The position numbers were made by a program, and so were the translations under genes. From NCBI GenBank assembly GCA_035277525.1, contig DATEKH010000106.1, forward strand, positions 8,143-72,142: 64,000 bases of DNA. Direction: 5' to 3'. The notes beneath the pieces were generated by a model, which worked only from the letters and a program-made list of their open reading frames with translations, had not been told where the DNA came from and made no database searches. Below, piece after piece: positions 26,096-34,534 of this stretch. Origin of the DNA: CAIKMD01 sp035277525 (GTDB lineage Bacteria > Pseudomonadota > Alphaproteobacteria > ATCC43930 > CGMCC-115725). Position 1 is the stretch's first letter. Each line of letters opens with the position of its first letter.

Positions 26096-27235
26096 TCATG
26101 CCTGCGGCTGGCGGTCTTTCACTCCACCGGAAAGCTGCTCGTGCCCCAGAGCGGGAGTGTCGTCGCCGTCATTCGCGAACGCATACCCCTCGCGATCCCC
26201 TTTCGCGAGCGCGAACACCCAAAAATGCGCCAGCCGAAAGACGACACTCGGCGACACGCTGCATCGCAGCGCCTCCTGCAGCTGCCGCAGCGCCGCCAGC
26301 CGATCTCTCGTCCGCCAAAGCCGACGGGCGCGCGCGATCGCCTCGATCGACGCGGCTTTCATGGCGCATTTGTAGTGTTGCCGCGCTTGCCGCGGAGGAA
26401 CATAGGTGGAGGCGAGCATAATCGCGCGCCGCTTATCGACGACATCTTGGCCGCTTCTGATCTGTGCGGCGCTGTCCGCTCCGGAATGAATTCGAAAATA
26501 GGCGTAGGATTTCGGCTCATACAGGATGTGCGTGGCGAGAGCGATGCGGATCCACATATCCCAATCCGAACAATGGACGAGCTCGGGCCGAAAACCTCCG
26601 ACCAGCTCGTAGGTCGAGCGCCGAACCACCATGCCCGCGAACTGGATGCGTTGATTGACAAACAACTGTTCGACAAAGTCAGGTCCGAGCGTCGTCACAC
26701 GCGGTTCTTCGAGCTCGCTAAGGTGCTTATGGCGGCCGTAATAGGCGGGTCGGCCGTTCTCGTCGATGTGCATTACGCGGCACAGCGCGGCACCCACTTC
26801 GCGACCGACCGATAACCCGTTCCACGCACGGGAATAGAATCCCGTTTCAACCATGTCGTCGCCGTGAAGAATGTGAACCCACTCGCCGCGCGCGCGGTCG
26901 ATGCAGGTGTTGAAATTCCGTATCGGCCCGATGTTTTGCGGCTGGCGATGAAACTGGACCCGGCCTCGGCCAAGTTCCCAAACCACGGCCTCGGGGTCAT
27001 CCTTGGTCGAGCAATTGTCGATCACTTCGATCTGCATTTCGTTTTCGCCGGGATCTTGGCGAAGCACGCTTTGCAGCGCTTCGCGAAGATAATTCGCGCA
27101 GTTGAAGACCGGAAACATCACCGACCAGCGCGGACGCTTGATGCCTTCCGGCAACGCCGCGACAGGCGGCGGTTGCACCGCCAACAAATTTGAGTCAACG
27201 CGACGCCGGACGCCGCTTACCATCGGCGTCTCCAC
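26096..27235 (-). CDS. Glycosyltransferase family 2
   Basis: 379 residues from the GTG at 27235; ATG 27223 with GGAGACGCC upstream is a good alternative. The GT2 core starts at RWSVMFPVFNCANYLREAL, with EVIDNCSTKD as the nucleotide pocket, HILHGDD as the DxD-like metal site and SDWDMWIRIA as the acceptor region. A basic C-terminal tail of ~80 residues follows. It adds a sugar to the growing glycan; specificity is unknown. Confidence 0.88.
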   Translation of the reverse strand: METPMVSGVRRRVDSNLLAVQPPPVAALPEGIKRPRWSVMFPVFNCANYLREALQSVLRQDPGENEMQIEVIDNCSTKDDPEAVVWELGRGRVQFHRQPQNIGPIRNFNTCIDRARGEWVHILHGDDMVETGFYSRAWNGLSVGREVGAALCRVMHIDENGRPAYYGRHKHLSELEEPRVTTLGPDFVEQLFVNQRIQFAGMVVRRSTYELVGGFRPELVHCSDWDMWIRIALATHILYEPKSYAYFRIHSGADSAAQIRSGQDVVDKRRAIMLASTYVPPRQARQHYKCAMKAASIEAIARARRLWRTRDRLAALRQLQEALRCSVSPSVVFRLAHFWVFALAKGDREGYAFANDGDDTPALGHEQLSGGVKDRQPQA

Positions 27236-27824
27236 GAGCCTTGCAAAATCATTGGCCTCGCCGCGTGTGACCGAAGGAACGCGGTTCCCACCGCTCTGCC
27301 TGCAATCGAAATTTCGCGTGCGAGCAACATGGCGCTCCCCAACCGTGAAATAATGCCGCGAGGTTTATCCGCAACCCGATGAGCGAAGCGCAAGCGACCG
27401 AAACCGCGCACAGCACCCAAGAATGAGCGCTCGCCATCGCCCAGCACACGTTCGACTGCTCTTGACCATCTCTCGCTGCCCGCGCAGAGGCAACGCGATG
27501 AACTGGCTGAATTAGAGTAAAACCCGCGCTGCGAAGGCTGTGACAAAGCTGAGCCTTCAGTTGCGATTTCGCGTTTTATGACGCAAGGCTTCGCCCTTCT
27601 ACAATCCCAGGTAGCGGCTATCAGGCTTCGACCGTCTGGCGCCGATGGAGCGCGTCCACGCTTCGGCGTGGCCAAATCATTCGCCCCGAATGGACTCAGC
27701 CTGTCGCGTTGTCGCTCTGATAAGTTGCCTCGCAGGTCGGCGCGCCCTCGGCTTGGCCTCCGGTCCGTCGACAATGGCGCGTTCGATCGTCTTTGGCCAC
27801 CGCGTGCGGAAAGGGGCGCAGAAA
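27236..27824. other. Long intergenic region without a convincing gene
   Basis: 589 bp between two divergent glycan genes. Frames here are compositionally poor (Arg/Ser-rich) and show no recognisable family. It must hold the promoters of both flanking genes, but I see no clear -35/-10 pair, dyad or repeat. It may contain eroded coding sequence. Confidence 0.4.
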
Positions 27825-29078
27825 ATGATTTCGCAATGTCGTTCCTGCGGCGGCGGCAATCTGCACCTCATTCTGGATCTCGGGGAGCACCCGATTTCAA
27901 ATGCGCTCTTGACGGAACCTACCCAGCGCGAGCAGCGCTACCCCTTGGCGCTCGCGCTCTGCCGCGACTGCGCGCTCTTACAAGTGACTGAGACGATCCC
28001 GGCGGACGAGCTTTATCAAAGCGGCTATCCGTATTTCTCTTCCTCTTCGCCCGCGCTCCTTCGACATGCGGCGGCGCTGGCTCACAAGATCATCGACGAG
28101 CGAAAGCTCGGCCCGCGCTCCTTTGTCGTCGAGGTGGCGAGCAATGATGGCTACCTCTTGCGCAATTTCGTGGATCGAGGAATTCCATGTCTTGGCGTCG
28201 ATCCCGCGCTCGCGCCCACGGAAAAGGCACGCGCGTCGAAGGTCCCGACGATCAACGATTTTTTCGGCAAGCGCGTTGCCGAATCACTCGCGGCCGAAGG
28301 CCGGTATGCGGACGTGATCATCGCCAACAACGTCCTGGCCCATGTCGATGGCATCAACGATTTCGTGGCCGGTTTCGCGCGTCTCCTCAAGCCCGCCGGC
28401 ATTGCGATCTTCGAATTCGCCTACGCCGTCGACATGATCGAATTACGCGAATTCGATACGATCTATCACGAGCACCTTTTTTATCACACGCTTCATGGCC
28501 TGAAGCCCTTGTTCGAGCGGCACGGACTTCACCTCAACGACGCCGAGCGTCTGGCCATTCACGGCGGGTCTTTGCGTCTTGTCGTCAGTCGGAATCCTTC
28601 GACAACGGCGTCGTTCGACCGGCTGTGGGACAAGGAGGTGACGCTGGGCGTCGACCGGCTGAGCTGGTACGAAGATTTCTCCGCCCGCGTGACGGAATTG
28701 AGATCATCGCTCGCGGCGCTCCTTCGACGGGAAAAGGCAAGCGGCCGGCGAATCGCGTGCTACGGCGCTGCAGCGAAGGGCGCGACTCTCGTCAACTCTC
28801 TCGACCTTGGCGGCGGGTTCTTTGAGTACGTGGCGGACGCCAACCCGTTCAAGCAGGGCAAATACATGCCGGGGCAGCGAATTCCCATTGTCGATCCCGG
28901 GCGGCTCGCCGCCGATCGGCCGGACGATGTCCTGCTGCTGTCTTGGAATTTCGCAGGCGAGATTCTTCGCCAGCAAGCCGGCTACCGCGAGGCAGGGGGA
29001 CGGTTCATCATACCAATACCAACCCCCCGCATCATCGCGCCTGGCGAGGCTTTCGGCGATTCGTCGTATGCGATCTAG
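27825..29078 (+). CDS. NDP-sugar C-methyltransferase (three-domain, zinc-binding)
   Basis: 417 residues from the ATG at 27825 (AAGGGG upstream); the frame is open to 27645 without conservation. The N-terminal zinc domain has Cys pairs C5/C8 and C46/C49. The SAM domain follows with VVEVASNDGYLLRNF, and the C-terminal domain contains GRRIACYGAAAKG and a PIP-T-PRI end. This is the TylC3/CloU-type layout of enzymes that C-methylate 4-keto sugars at C3 or C5. It suggests a branched-chain sugar in the glycan, probably made from a keto intermediate of the rfbF/rfbC pathway. Confidence 0.88.
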   Translation: MISQCRSCGGGNLHLILDLGEHPISNALLTEPTQREQRYPLALALCRDCALLQVTETIPADELYQSGYPYFSSSSPALLRHAAALAHKIIDERKLGPRSFVVEVASNDGYLLRNFVDRGIPCLGVDPALAPTEKARASKVPTINDFFGKRVAESLAAEGRYADVIIANNVLAHVDGINDFVAGFARLLKPAGIAIFEFAYAVDMIELREFDTIYHEHLFYHTLHGLKPLFERHGLHLNDAERLAIHGGSLRLVVSRNPSTTASFDRLWDKEVTLGVDRLSWYEDFSARVTELRSSLAALLRREKASGRRIACYGAAAKGATLVNSLDLGGGFFEYVADANPFKQGKYMPGQRIPIVDPGRLAADRPDDVLLLSWNFAGEILRQQAGYREAGGRFIIPIPTPRIIAPGEAFGDSSYAI

Positions 29079-29127
29079 CGCGCGACAACCATTTGCGCGG
29101 TGAAGCGCTTTTCGTCGTCGGCGAAAA

Positions 29128-30447
29128 TCACACCGTGGCCGGTTCCAGGAGGGCCTTGTACTTCGCGTACATCTGTTCTGCGACGCGGTCCCAGGTGAAG
29201 CGAAGAAGCGCGCGCTGGCGCGCTGCTAGACCCATCCTTTCTCTGAGCGCGTCATTCTCTAGCAAGTTGATAATCGCTTGCGCCAGCGCCGGCGCATCGT
29301 TCTTGCCGACGCATATTCCTGTTTCGCCGTCTTTGACAATTTCGCAGATGGCGCCGGAGCGGGTTGCAACAACCGGTGTCCCCGCCGCCATTGCCTCCAG
29401 AGGCGGCAAGCCGAAGCCTTCATCATTGACCGGCGGGAAAACGAACACATCCGCGTCACGATAGCGGTCCGCAAGTTCAGCGTGCGACAGGTGGCCCGGA
29501 AAGGCGACCTTCGCCGCAACCTCGGGCGGCAACGAAGCTCTCAAACGGAACCCATATGATCCCGCATCCTTCGGGGCAAGCGAGAACCGTGCTTTGAGAC
29601 GAGCGGAATAGTCAATCGCATACCATGGCTTCACGCTCGCAATTGATAGCCGATCTGCGTGGTCGAACATATCAAGGAGGGGGTATGAGAAATTTCGCCC
29701 GACAATGTCGAGGCGCACGAGGGGATAGCGCTGAAGGATGAGTTTGAATGCATCCAGTAGAACGTGGATGCCTTTGCTGGGTGAAATGTTACCCGCGTAT
29801 AAAATTCGTTTCTCACCGCGATTGCAGGCGGCGCGGTAATCCTTTTCACGACTGAATTCATCCGGATCGATGCCGTTGTAAATCGTCGCCAAGCGGTCCG
29901 CCAGCATCGGAAATTGCAAGCGCGCCGTGCTCGTCAAATATTCGCTGACGGTGGCGAACAAGTCGGCCTTTTGAAATCGCCTCGCGAGGCACCGGCTATT
30001 ATGCTGGGAAAAAAGCTGCGCGTGCTGTTGATAGATGATTTTGGCCTGAGGATTAAAGCTACGGATCACCGGGACATACTGTGAAAAATTCTGGATGTGG
30101 ATGATATCGCAACGCTCCTTCCCGAGATCGTGCGCGACTTTGCGGACGAAACTCGGATACGACCAGGCGGCGGTTATGGCCCGTTGTATTGGAATGCCGG
30201 AAAGGTTGAGTTTGCGATGAGTCGCGAAAAGGATTTGCTCGTGGGCGTACGAAGGAACGAAGCGGTAACGAACGTCGTTATCTACAAAGTCTCCCGGAAC
30301 GTCTTCATGCAGGTCGCGGTTTCCGTAAACGATCACATCAGCGAACTTCGCGAGAGCGCGTGCCGCTCCATAGGTACAAATACCGAGGGAGTTTTGCAGC
30401 GGGGGAAGGATTCGATCGAAGGGTTGATTCACGAACGCAATCTTCAT
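29128..30447 (-). CDS. Glycosyltransferase family 4
   Basis: 439 residues from the ATG at 30447, preceded by GGTGGAGGAAGAG; a longer frame from 30543 is not conserved. N-terminal acceptor domain (MKIAFVNQPFDRILPP), then the C-terminal donor domain with RILYAGNISPSKGIHVLLDAF and the EX7E-type EGFGLPPLEAMAAG. It probably extends the surface glycan. Slightly longer than the family norm because of an insertion near residue 280 (FSLAPKDAGSYGFRL). Confidence 0.9.
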   Translation of the reverse strand: MKIAFVNQPFDRILPPLQNSLGICTYGAARALAKFADVIVYGNRDLHEDVPGDFVDNDVRYRFVPSYAHEQILFATHRKLNLSGIPIQRAITAAWSYPSFVRKVAHDLGKERCDIIHIQNFSQYVPVIRSFNPQAKIIYQQHAQLFSQHNSRCLARRFQKADLFATVSEYLTSTARLQFPMLADRLATIYNGIDPDEFSREKDYRAACNRGEKRILYAGNISPSKGIHVLLDAFKLILQRYPLVRLDIVGRNFSYPLLDMFDHADRLSIASVKPWYAIDYSARLKARFSLAPKDAGSYGFRLRASLPPEVAAKVAFPGHLSHAELADRYRDADVFVFPPVNDEGFGLPPLEAMAAGTPVVATRSGAICEIVKDGETGICVGKNDAPALAQAIINLLENDALRERMGLAARQRALLRFTWDRVAEQMYAKYKALLEPATV

Positions 30448-30563
30448 TGTTGCTCTTCCTCCACCGCCCCCGGCTTCCTGGCTCGTGTGGCCGGCAGCGT
30501 TCCTTCCTCTATGACGCGAGCCGTTCCAGGGGAAGTAACGCAATCGTTGTCCGATCGGCCCGC

Positions 30564-30580
30564 GGCCACAGAATGGTCAC
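30564..30580 (+). promoter_or_regulatory. GGYCAC-N5-GGTCAC box upstream of the methyltransferase-like gene
   Basis: GGCCAC-AGAAT-GGTCAC, ~115 bp upstream of the ATG at 30697. Direct hexamers with 11-bp periodicity resemble sites of OmpR/PhoB-type regulators. A matching box lies at the same relative place upstream of the decayed copy at 36616. Confidence 0.4.
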
Positions 30581-30696
30581 GTACCGTCGACGCAGTCCGC
30601 CTACGTGGTTGTTTCCACAGGTGCTTTAATCGCCGCACCACTTCGTATTTTTAACGGCGAAAGCAATAGGTTGCATCCATCCTTCGGGGTCGCGAG

Positions 30697-31353
30697 ATGG
30701 CCGAAATTAACGAGCCCGAACGGCGCCACAGCGAGGCCCTGAGTGGTAGCGCATTGGCGCGGAAACGCGTACTGCGGATCTTCTCGGACCCGGCCTATGT
30801 CGTACGCGCAGCCCGCTATACCCTCGGGCTGCCTACGCCCTTGCGCACCGAAGACCGTCGAGTCCTCGAGCAAGTGATCTTCCCTGCATACGCAACCCGG
30901 GATGACATTCACACGGTGCTGTTTGTCGGCTGCCAGTGGTACACGCGGCATTATGAGAAGACATATTTTCCGCGGCAGACTTTCTGGACGATCGACCCCT
31001 TGCGCGATGCCAGACGGTACGGCGCCAGCCATCACGTGGTGGCTCCGCTCGAACGGCTGGCCGATTTCTTCCCGGAAAGCACCTTCGACCTTATCATTTG
31101 TAACGGTGTGTACGGTTGGGGACTGGATTCACGCGCCCAATGCGAAGCGGCGTTTGCGCAATGCCACTCGCGGCTTCGCCCCGGCGGCCATTTCGTCCTC
31201 GGCTGGAACGACACGCCTGCCCTAACGCCAATGCCGCTGGAGAGTATCGCAAGCCTAAAGCTCTTTCGCCGCGCGGATTTCCCGGAATTCGGGACGTGGC
31301 GCTTCGTTACTCAGACGAAGCTTCGACACGTATTCGATTTCTACTGCAAATAG
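30697..31353 (+). CDS. SAM-dependent methyltransferase-like protein
   Basis: 218 residues. TVLFVGCQWYT stands where SAM motif I would be, FWTIDPLRDAR and FDLIICNGVYGWG resemble motifs II and IV, and LRPGGHFVLGWND is the post-motif loop. The Gly-rich motif I is degenerate, so SAM binding is not certain. It heads a rightward group (dioxygenase, SDR, DUF4910 protein). A decayed partial copy including upstream DNA is at 36498-36840. Confidence 0.7.
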   Translation: MAEINEPERRHSEALSGSALARKRVLRIFSDPAYVVRAARYTLGLPTPLRTEDRRVLEQVIFPAYATRDDIHTVLFVGCQWYTRHYEKTYFPRQTFWTIDPLRDARRYGASHHVVAPLERLADFFPESTFDLIICNGVYGWGLDSRAQCEAAFAQCHSRLRPGGHFVLGWNDTPALTPMPLESIASLKLFRRADFPEFGTWRFVTQTKLRHVFDFYCK

Positions 31354-31409
31354 GCTGCAATCGCGGCACGGAAATTGCCGCGGTCTCACGCTTGGACCGG
31401 AGAATGGCG

Positions 31410-32321
31410 ATGGTGGATCTATTACGCGACGTAGCGTTGGATGACGATACGCGGCGCCGACGCCTTTACGCAGGCGATCTCTTCCTCTATTCCCCGCGCG
31501 CATGCAGTTACGCTTTATGCGAACTCGGCCGCGCGATGTTGGAGGAGGCATTCGCGCCTCACGACCCGCGTACCATTCACCATCATCTCCGTGCAGAAGA
31601 GACGGCCGCCATACTCGCGAAGCTGAAGCCCGCCTTCATTCATCATCCGCGGTGCAAGGAGCTGATTCCTGAAATCCTAGCCAGCATCGGATGCGACCTG
31701 GATCTCGTCTATTTCGATGTCCCGCGCATGCGTTCCGCATACCCGACTGACTATTTGACCTCGGGCATCGCCTACGCGTTTCACCCCCATCGCGATACCT
31801 GGTACTCGGCGCCGCAATGCCAGATCAACTGGTGGCTGCCGATCTACCCGATCACCCAGGAGAACGGCCTGGCGTTCTATCCCAACTATTTCCGGCGGCC
31901 GATCGCGAACAATTCAGAGGTCTATAATTACTATCGATGGAATGCGACCAGCCGGGCGACGGCAGCACAGCACGTTCGAGCAGACACACGCATCCAGCCG
32001 AAGCCGCAAGAGCCCGTATCGGGGCCCGTGATCACGCCCCTGCCCGAACCAGGCGGGATGATCTTGTTCTCCGGCGCTCAGTTGCACGCGACCGTCGAAA
32101 ACACCAGCGGGATCGCGCGCTACAGCATTGATTTCCGCACGGTTCACCGGATCGATGCGAGGAATCGCGATGGTGCCGAGAACATCGATTCGCGCTGCAC
32201 TGGATCGGCGATCCGGGACTATCTGCGGGCGCGCGATTTGGCACGGCTACCCGACGAGGTGATCGACGTCTACAACGACGGCACCGAATTGAGCGAAGGG
32301 CCGCTAACGTATGGCGCCTGA
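31410..32321 (+). CDS. Phytanoyl-CoA dioxygenase-like Fe(II)/2-oxoglutarate oxygenase
   Basis: 303 residues from the ATG at 31410 (GGAG at good distance); the frame is open to 31116 in a region overlapping the previous gene. The iron triad can be read as H127-x-D129 (HPHRD) and H226 (GAQLHATVENT), with R237 as the 2-oxoglutarate arginine and QINWWLPI between. It probably hydroxylates or otherwise oxidises a small molecule or sugar of this locus. Its end overlaps the following SDR gene by 11 bp. Confidence 0.8.
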   Translation: MVDLLRDVALDDDTRRRRLYAGDLFLYSPRACSYALCELGRAMLEEAFAPHDPRTIHHHLRAEETAAILAKLKPAFIHHPRCKELIPEILASIGCDLDLVYFDVPRMRSAYPTDYLTSGIAYAFHPHRDTWYSAPQCQINWWLPIYPITQENGLAFYPNYFRRPIANNSEVYNYYRWNATSRATAAQHVRADTRIQPKPQEPVSGPVITPLPEPGGMILFSGAQLHATVENTSGIARYSIDFRTVHRIDARNRDGAENIDSRCTGSAIRDYLRARDLARLPDEVIDVYNDGTELSEGPLTYGA

Positions 32322-33084
32322 ATACTCAACCGCGCCAGCGCGCCGCACCGGCCCGAGGCGGTCCTTCGCGGAATCGACGGCGCTCGTCACCGGTGCTACC
32401 AGCGGTATCGGTCGGGCAATAGCGCTGGCATTGGCGATGGATGGTGCAGCGCTTTGCCTGCCCGGCCGCGATCGCGTTCGCCTGGCGGAAGCCGAGGCGG
32501 CGATGCGCACAGCCGGCGCGCGCGACATCCTGGCCGTGCCAACCGACTTGACCGATGACAACGATTTGGAACGCCTGAGCGGTCTGGTCAGCGACCGGTT
32601 CGGCGACATCGATATCCTTGTGCATTCCGCCGGCGCTTACGCGCGAGCACCGCTCGAGACCGCCGCCATTGCGGAGCTGGACGCTCTTTATGCCGCGAAT
32701 TTGCGTGCCCCCTACCGGTTAACGCAGCATTGTCTGCCAGCTCTCTGCCGGCGGGCCGGCGACATCCTCTTCATCAACTCGACGCAAGGTTTGGCCGCGA
32801 GCGCCGCCGTCGGCCAATTCGCTGCGACTCAGCACGCGCTCAAGGCTCTCGCCGACAGTCTGCGCGACGAGATCAACGCTGCCGGCGTGCGCGTGACGAC
32901 GCTGCATGTCGGCAGCACCGCGACGCCGCGCCAAGAGCGGATTTTCGCGATGACGGACCGGCACTATGCGCCAGACCGACTGCTACAGCCTGACGATATC
33001 GCATCGGCTGCGGTCGCCGTCTTGCGCTTACCGCGGACCGCCGAGGTGACCAATTTGACGATACGGCCGATGCTAAAGACCTAG
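32311..33084 (+). CDS. Short-chain dehydrogenase/reductase lacking the catalytic Tyr and Lys
   Basis: 257 residues, classical SDR. TGATSGIG at 27-34 binds the cofactor and S157 is in place. The catalytic YxxxK, however, reads FAATQ: Tyr to Phe at 170 and Lys to Gln at 174. Both substitutions are clear in the DNA (TTC and CAG codons). The fold and cofactor site look intact, so it may be an inactive regulator or binding partner, or use another mechanism. It overlaps the dioxygenase gene at its start. Confidence 0.85.
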   Translation: MAPEYSTAPARRTGPRRSFAESTALVTGATSGIGRAIALALAMDGAALCLPGRDRVRLAEAEAAMRTAGARDILAVPTDLTDDNDLERLSGLVSDRFGDIDILVHSAGAYARAPLETAAIAELDALYAANLRAPYRLTQHCLPALCRRAGDILFINSTQGLAASAAVGQFAATQHALKALADSLRDEINAAGVRVTTLHVGSTATPRQERIFAMTDRHYAPDRLLQPDDIASAAVAVLRLPRTAEVTNLTIRPMLKT

Positions 33085-33124
33085 ACGCCCGCCGGACAAG
33101 CCGACGAGGCATGCGGAGTGCGGA

Positions 33125-34468
33125 ATGTCAAGCTGCAGCGATCAGGGGAGTGAATATAATTGCGCGGGGCGAGCGAATGTCGGAGTCCCGGACGACCGGG
33201 CGCCGATGATGGCTTTGATCACTGAACTCTACCCGATCTGCCGCAGCATCACCGGCGACGGGATGCGTCGCAGCCTGTCGATCCTGAAGCGGTACATACC
33301 GCTTGAAATGCGTGAAGTTCCATCGGGGACGGCGGTTTTCGACTGGACCGTCCCCAATGAATGGAATATTCGAGCCGCGTACATCGAGACCCTCGATGGC
33401 CGCCGCTTGGTCGATTTCGCCACCTGCAACCTGCACGTCGTGCAATATAGCCACGCGATCAACGAAATCGTCCCCTTCGAGGAGCTGCAACGCCACCTCC
33501 ATTCGCTGCCGGAAACGCCCGATTGGATTCCATATCGCACGGCCTATTACGCGGACACATGGGGATTCTGCGTGTCCCAGCGGCAGCGTGATGCAATGAC
33601 AGAGTCTGCCTATCATGTTGTGATCGATGCGACATTGGCGAGGGGACATCTCACTTACGGCGAGCTCGTAGTGCGGGGTGCGCGCGAGGAAGAAGTTCTC
33701 ATCTCGTGCCACTGCTGTCACCCATCGCTGGGCAATGACAATCTATCGGGCATGGCGGTTGCCACCTGGTTGGCGCGGTATGTGATGGAGGCACCGCGCC
33801 GTTTTACCTACCGGTTCTTGTTCATCCCCGGCACCATCGGCTCGATTACGTGGCTCGCGCGCAACGAGACGACCGTCCAGCGCGTTCGGCACGGGCTGGT
33901 CTTGAGCTGCCTTGGTGATGCCGGCTCATCCACATACAAACAGAGCCGACAAGGGAACGCCCTGATCGATCGGTATGTCGAGCACGTTCTTCGCCACAGC
34001 GGGTCGCCCTATCGGATCACACCCTTTTTCCCCTATGGCTATGACGAGCGGCAGTATTGCTCGCCCGGTTTCAACATGCCGGTTGGCTGCTTCATGCGCT
34101 CGCCGAATGGCGGCTATCCCGAGTATCACACCTCGGCTGACAACCTTGATCTTGTGAGAACCGAGGCGCTCCTCGACTCTCTGCAAAAGCTGGAGCGGAT
34201 CGTCGAGGTGATCGAGGGCGACATGATCTGCCAAAGCCTCAATCCACGCGGCGAGCCGCAGCTCGGTAAGCGAGGTCTCTACCGGCCGATCGGCGGGCAG
34301 ACGGGCGCTTTCGACCAGATGACGCTGCTGTGGGTGCTCAACCTCGCCGATGGAAACCATTCGCTCTTCGACATGGCGGACCGCTCGAACCTGCCTTTTG
34401 CTTCGATCAAGTCGGCAGCCGACGCGTTGACAAGAAAGGGGCTGCTCGAACCGGTTCATTCTTTCTGA
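33125..34468 (+). CDS. DUF4910-family aminopeptidase-like protein with C-terminal winged helix
   Basis: 447 residues. The M28-like domain has candidate zinc ligands in SCHCCHPSLGNDNLSG (H196, H199, D205) and the distal HTSADNLD. Where relatives, as I recall them, read PETIGS, this protein reads PGTIGS, so a conserved glutamate seems replaced by Gly. The last ~80 residues resemble a winged helix (LFDMADRSNLPFASIKSAADAL). Members are common in surface-glycan loci, with unknown substrate. ATG 33206 (MMALITELYPICRS) is an alternative start. Confidence 0.8.
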   Translation: MSSCSDQGSEYNCAGRANVGVPDDRAPMMALITELYPICRSITGDGMRRSLSILKRYIPLEMREVPSGTAVFDWTVPNEWNIRAAYIETLDGRRLVDFATCNLHVVQYSHAINEIVPFEELQRHLHSLPETPDWIPYRTAYYADTWGFCVSQRQRDAMTESAYHVVIDATLARGHLTYGELVVRGAREEEVLISCHCCHPSLGNDNLSGMAVATWLARYVMEAPRRFTYRFLFIPGTIGSITWLARNETTVQRVRHGLVLSCLGDAGSSTYKQSRQGNALIDRYVEHVLRHSGSPYRITPFFPYGYDERQYCSPGFNMPVGCFMRSPNGGYPEYHTSADNLDLVRTEALLDSLQKLERIVEVIEGDMICQSLNPRGEPQLGKRGLYRPIGGQTGAFDQMTLLWVLNLADGNHSLFDMADRSNLPFASIKSAADALTRKGLLEPVHSF

Positions 34469-34534
34469 GGATGCGCTGCTCTCGCGACAGCAACCTTCAT
34501 TGCTGTTCTTTTATCGCCCCCATCCGTCGGCCAT

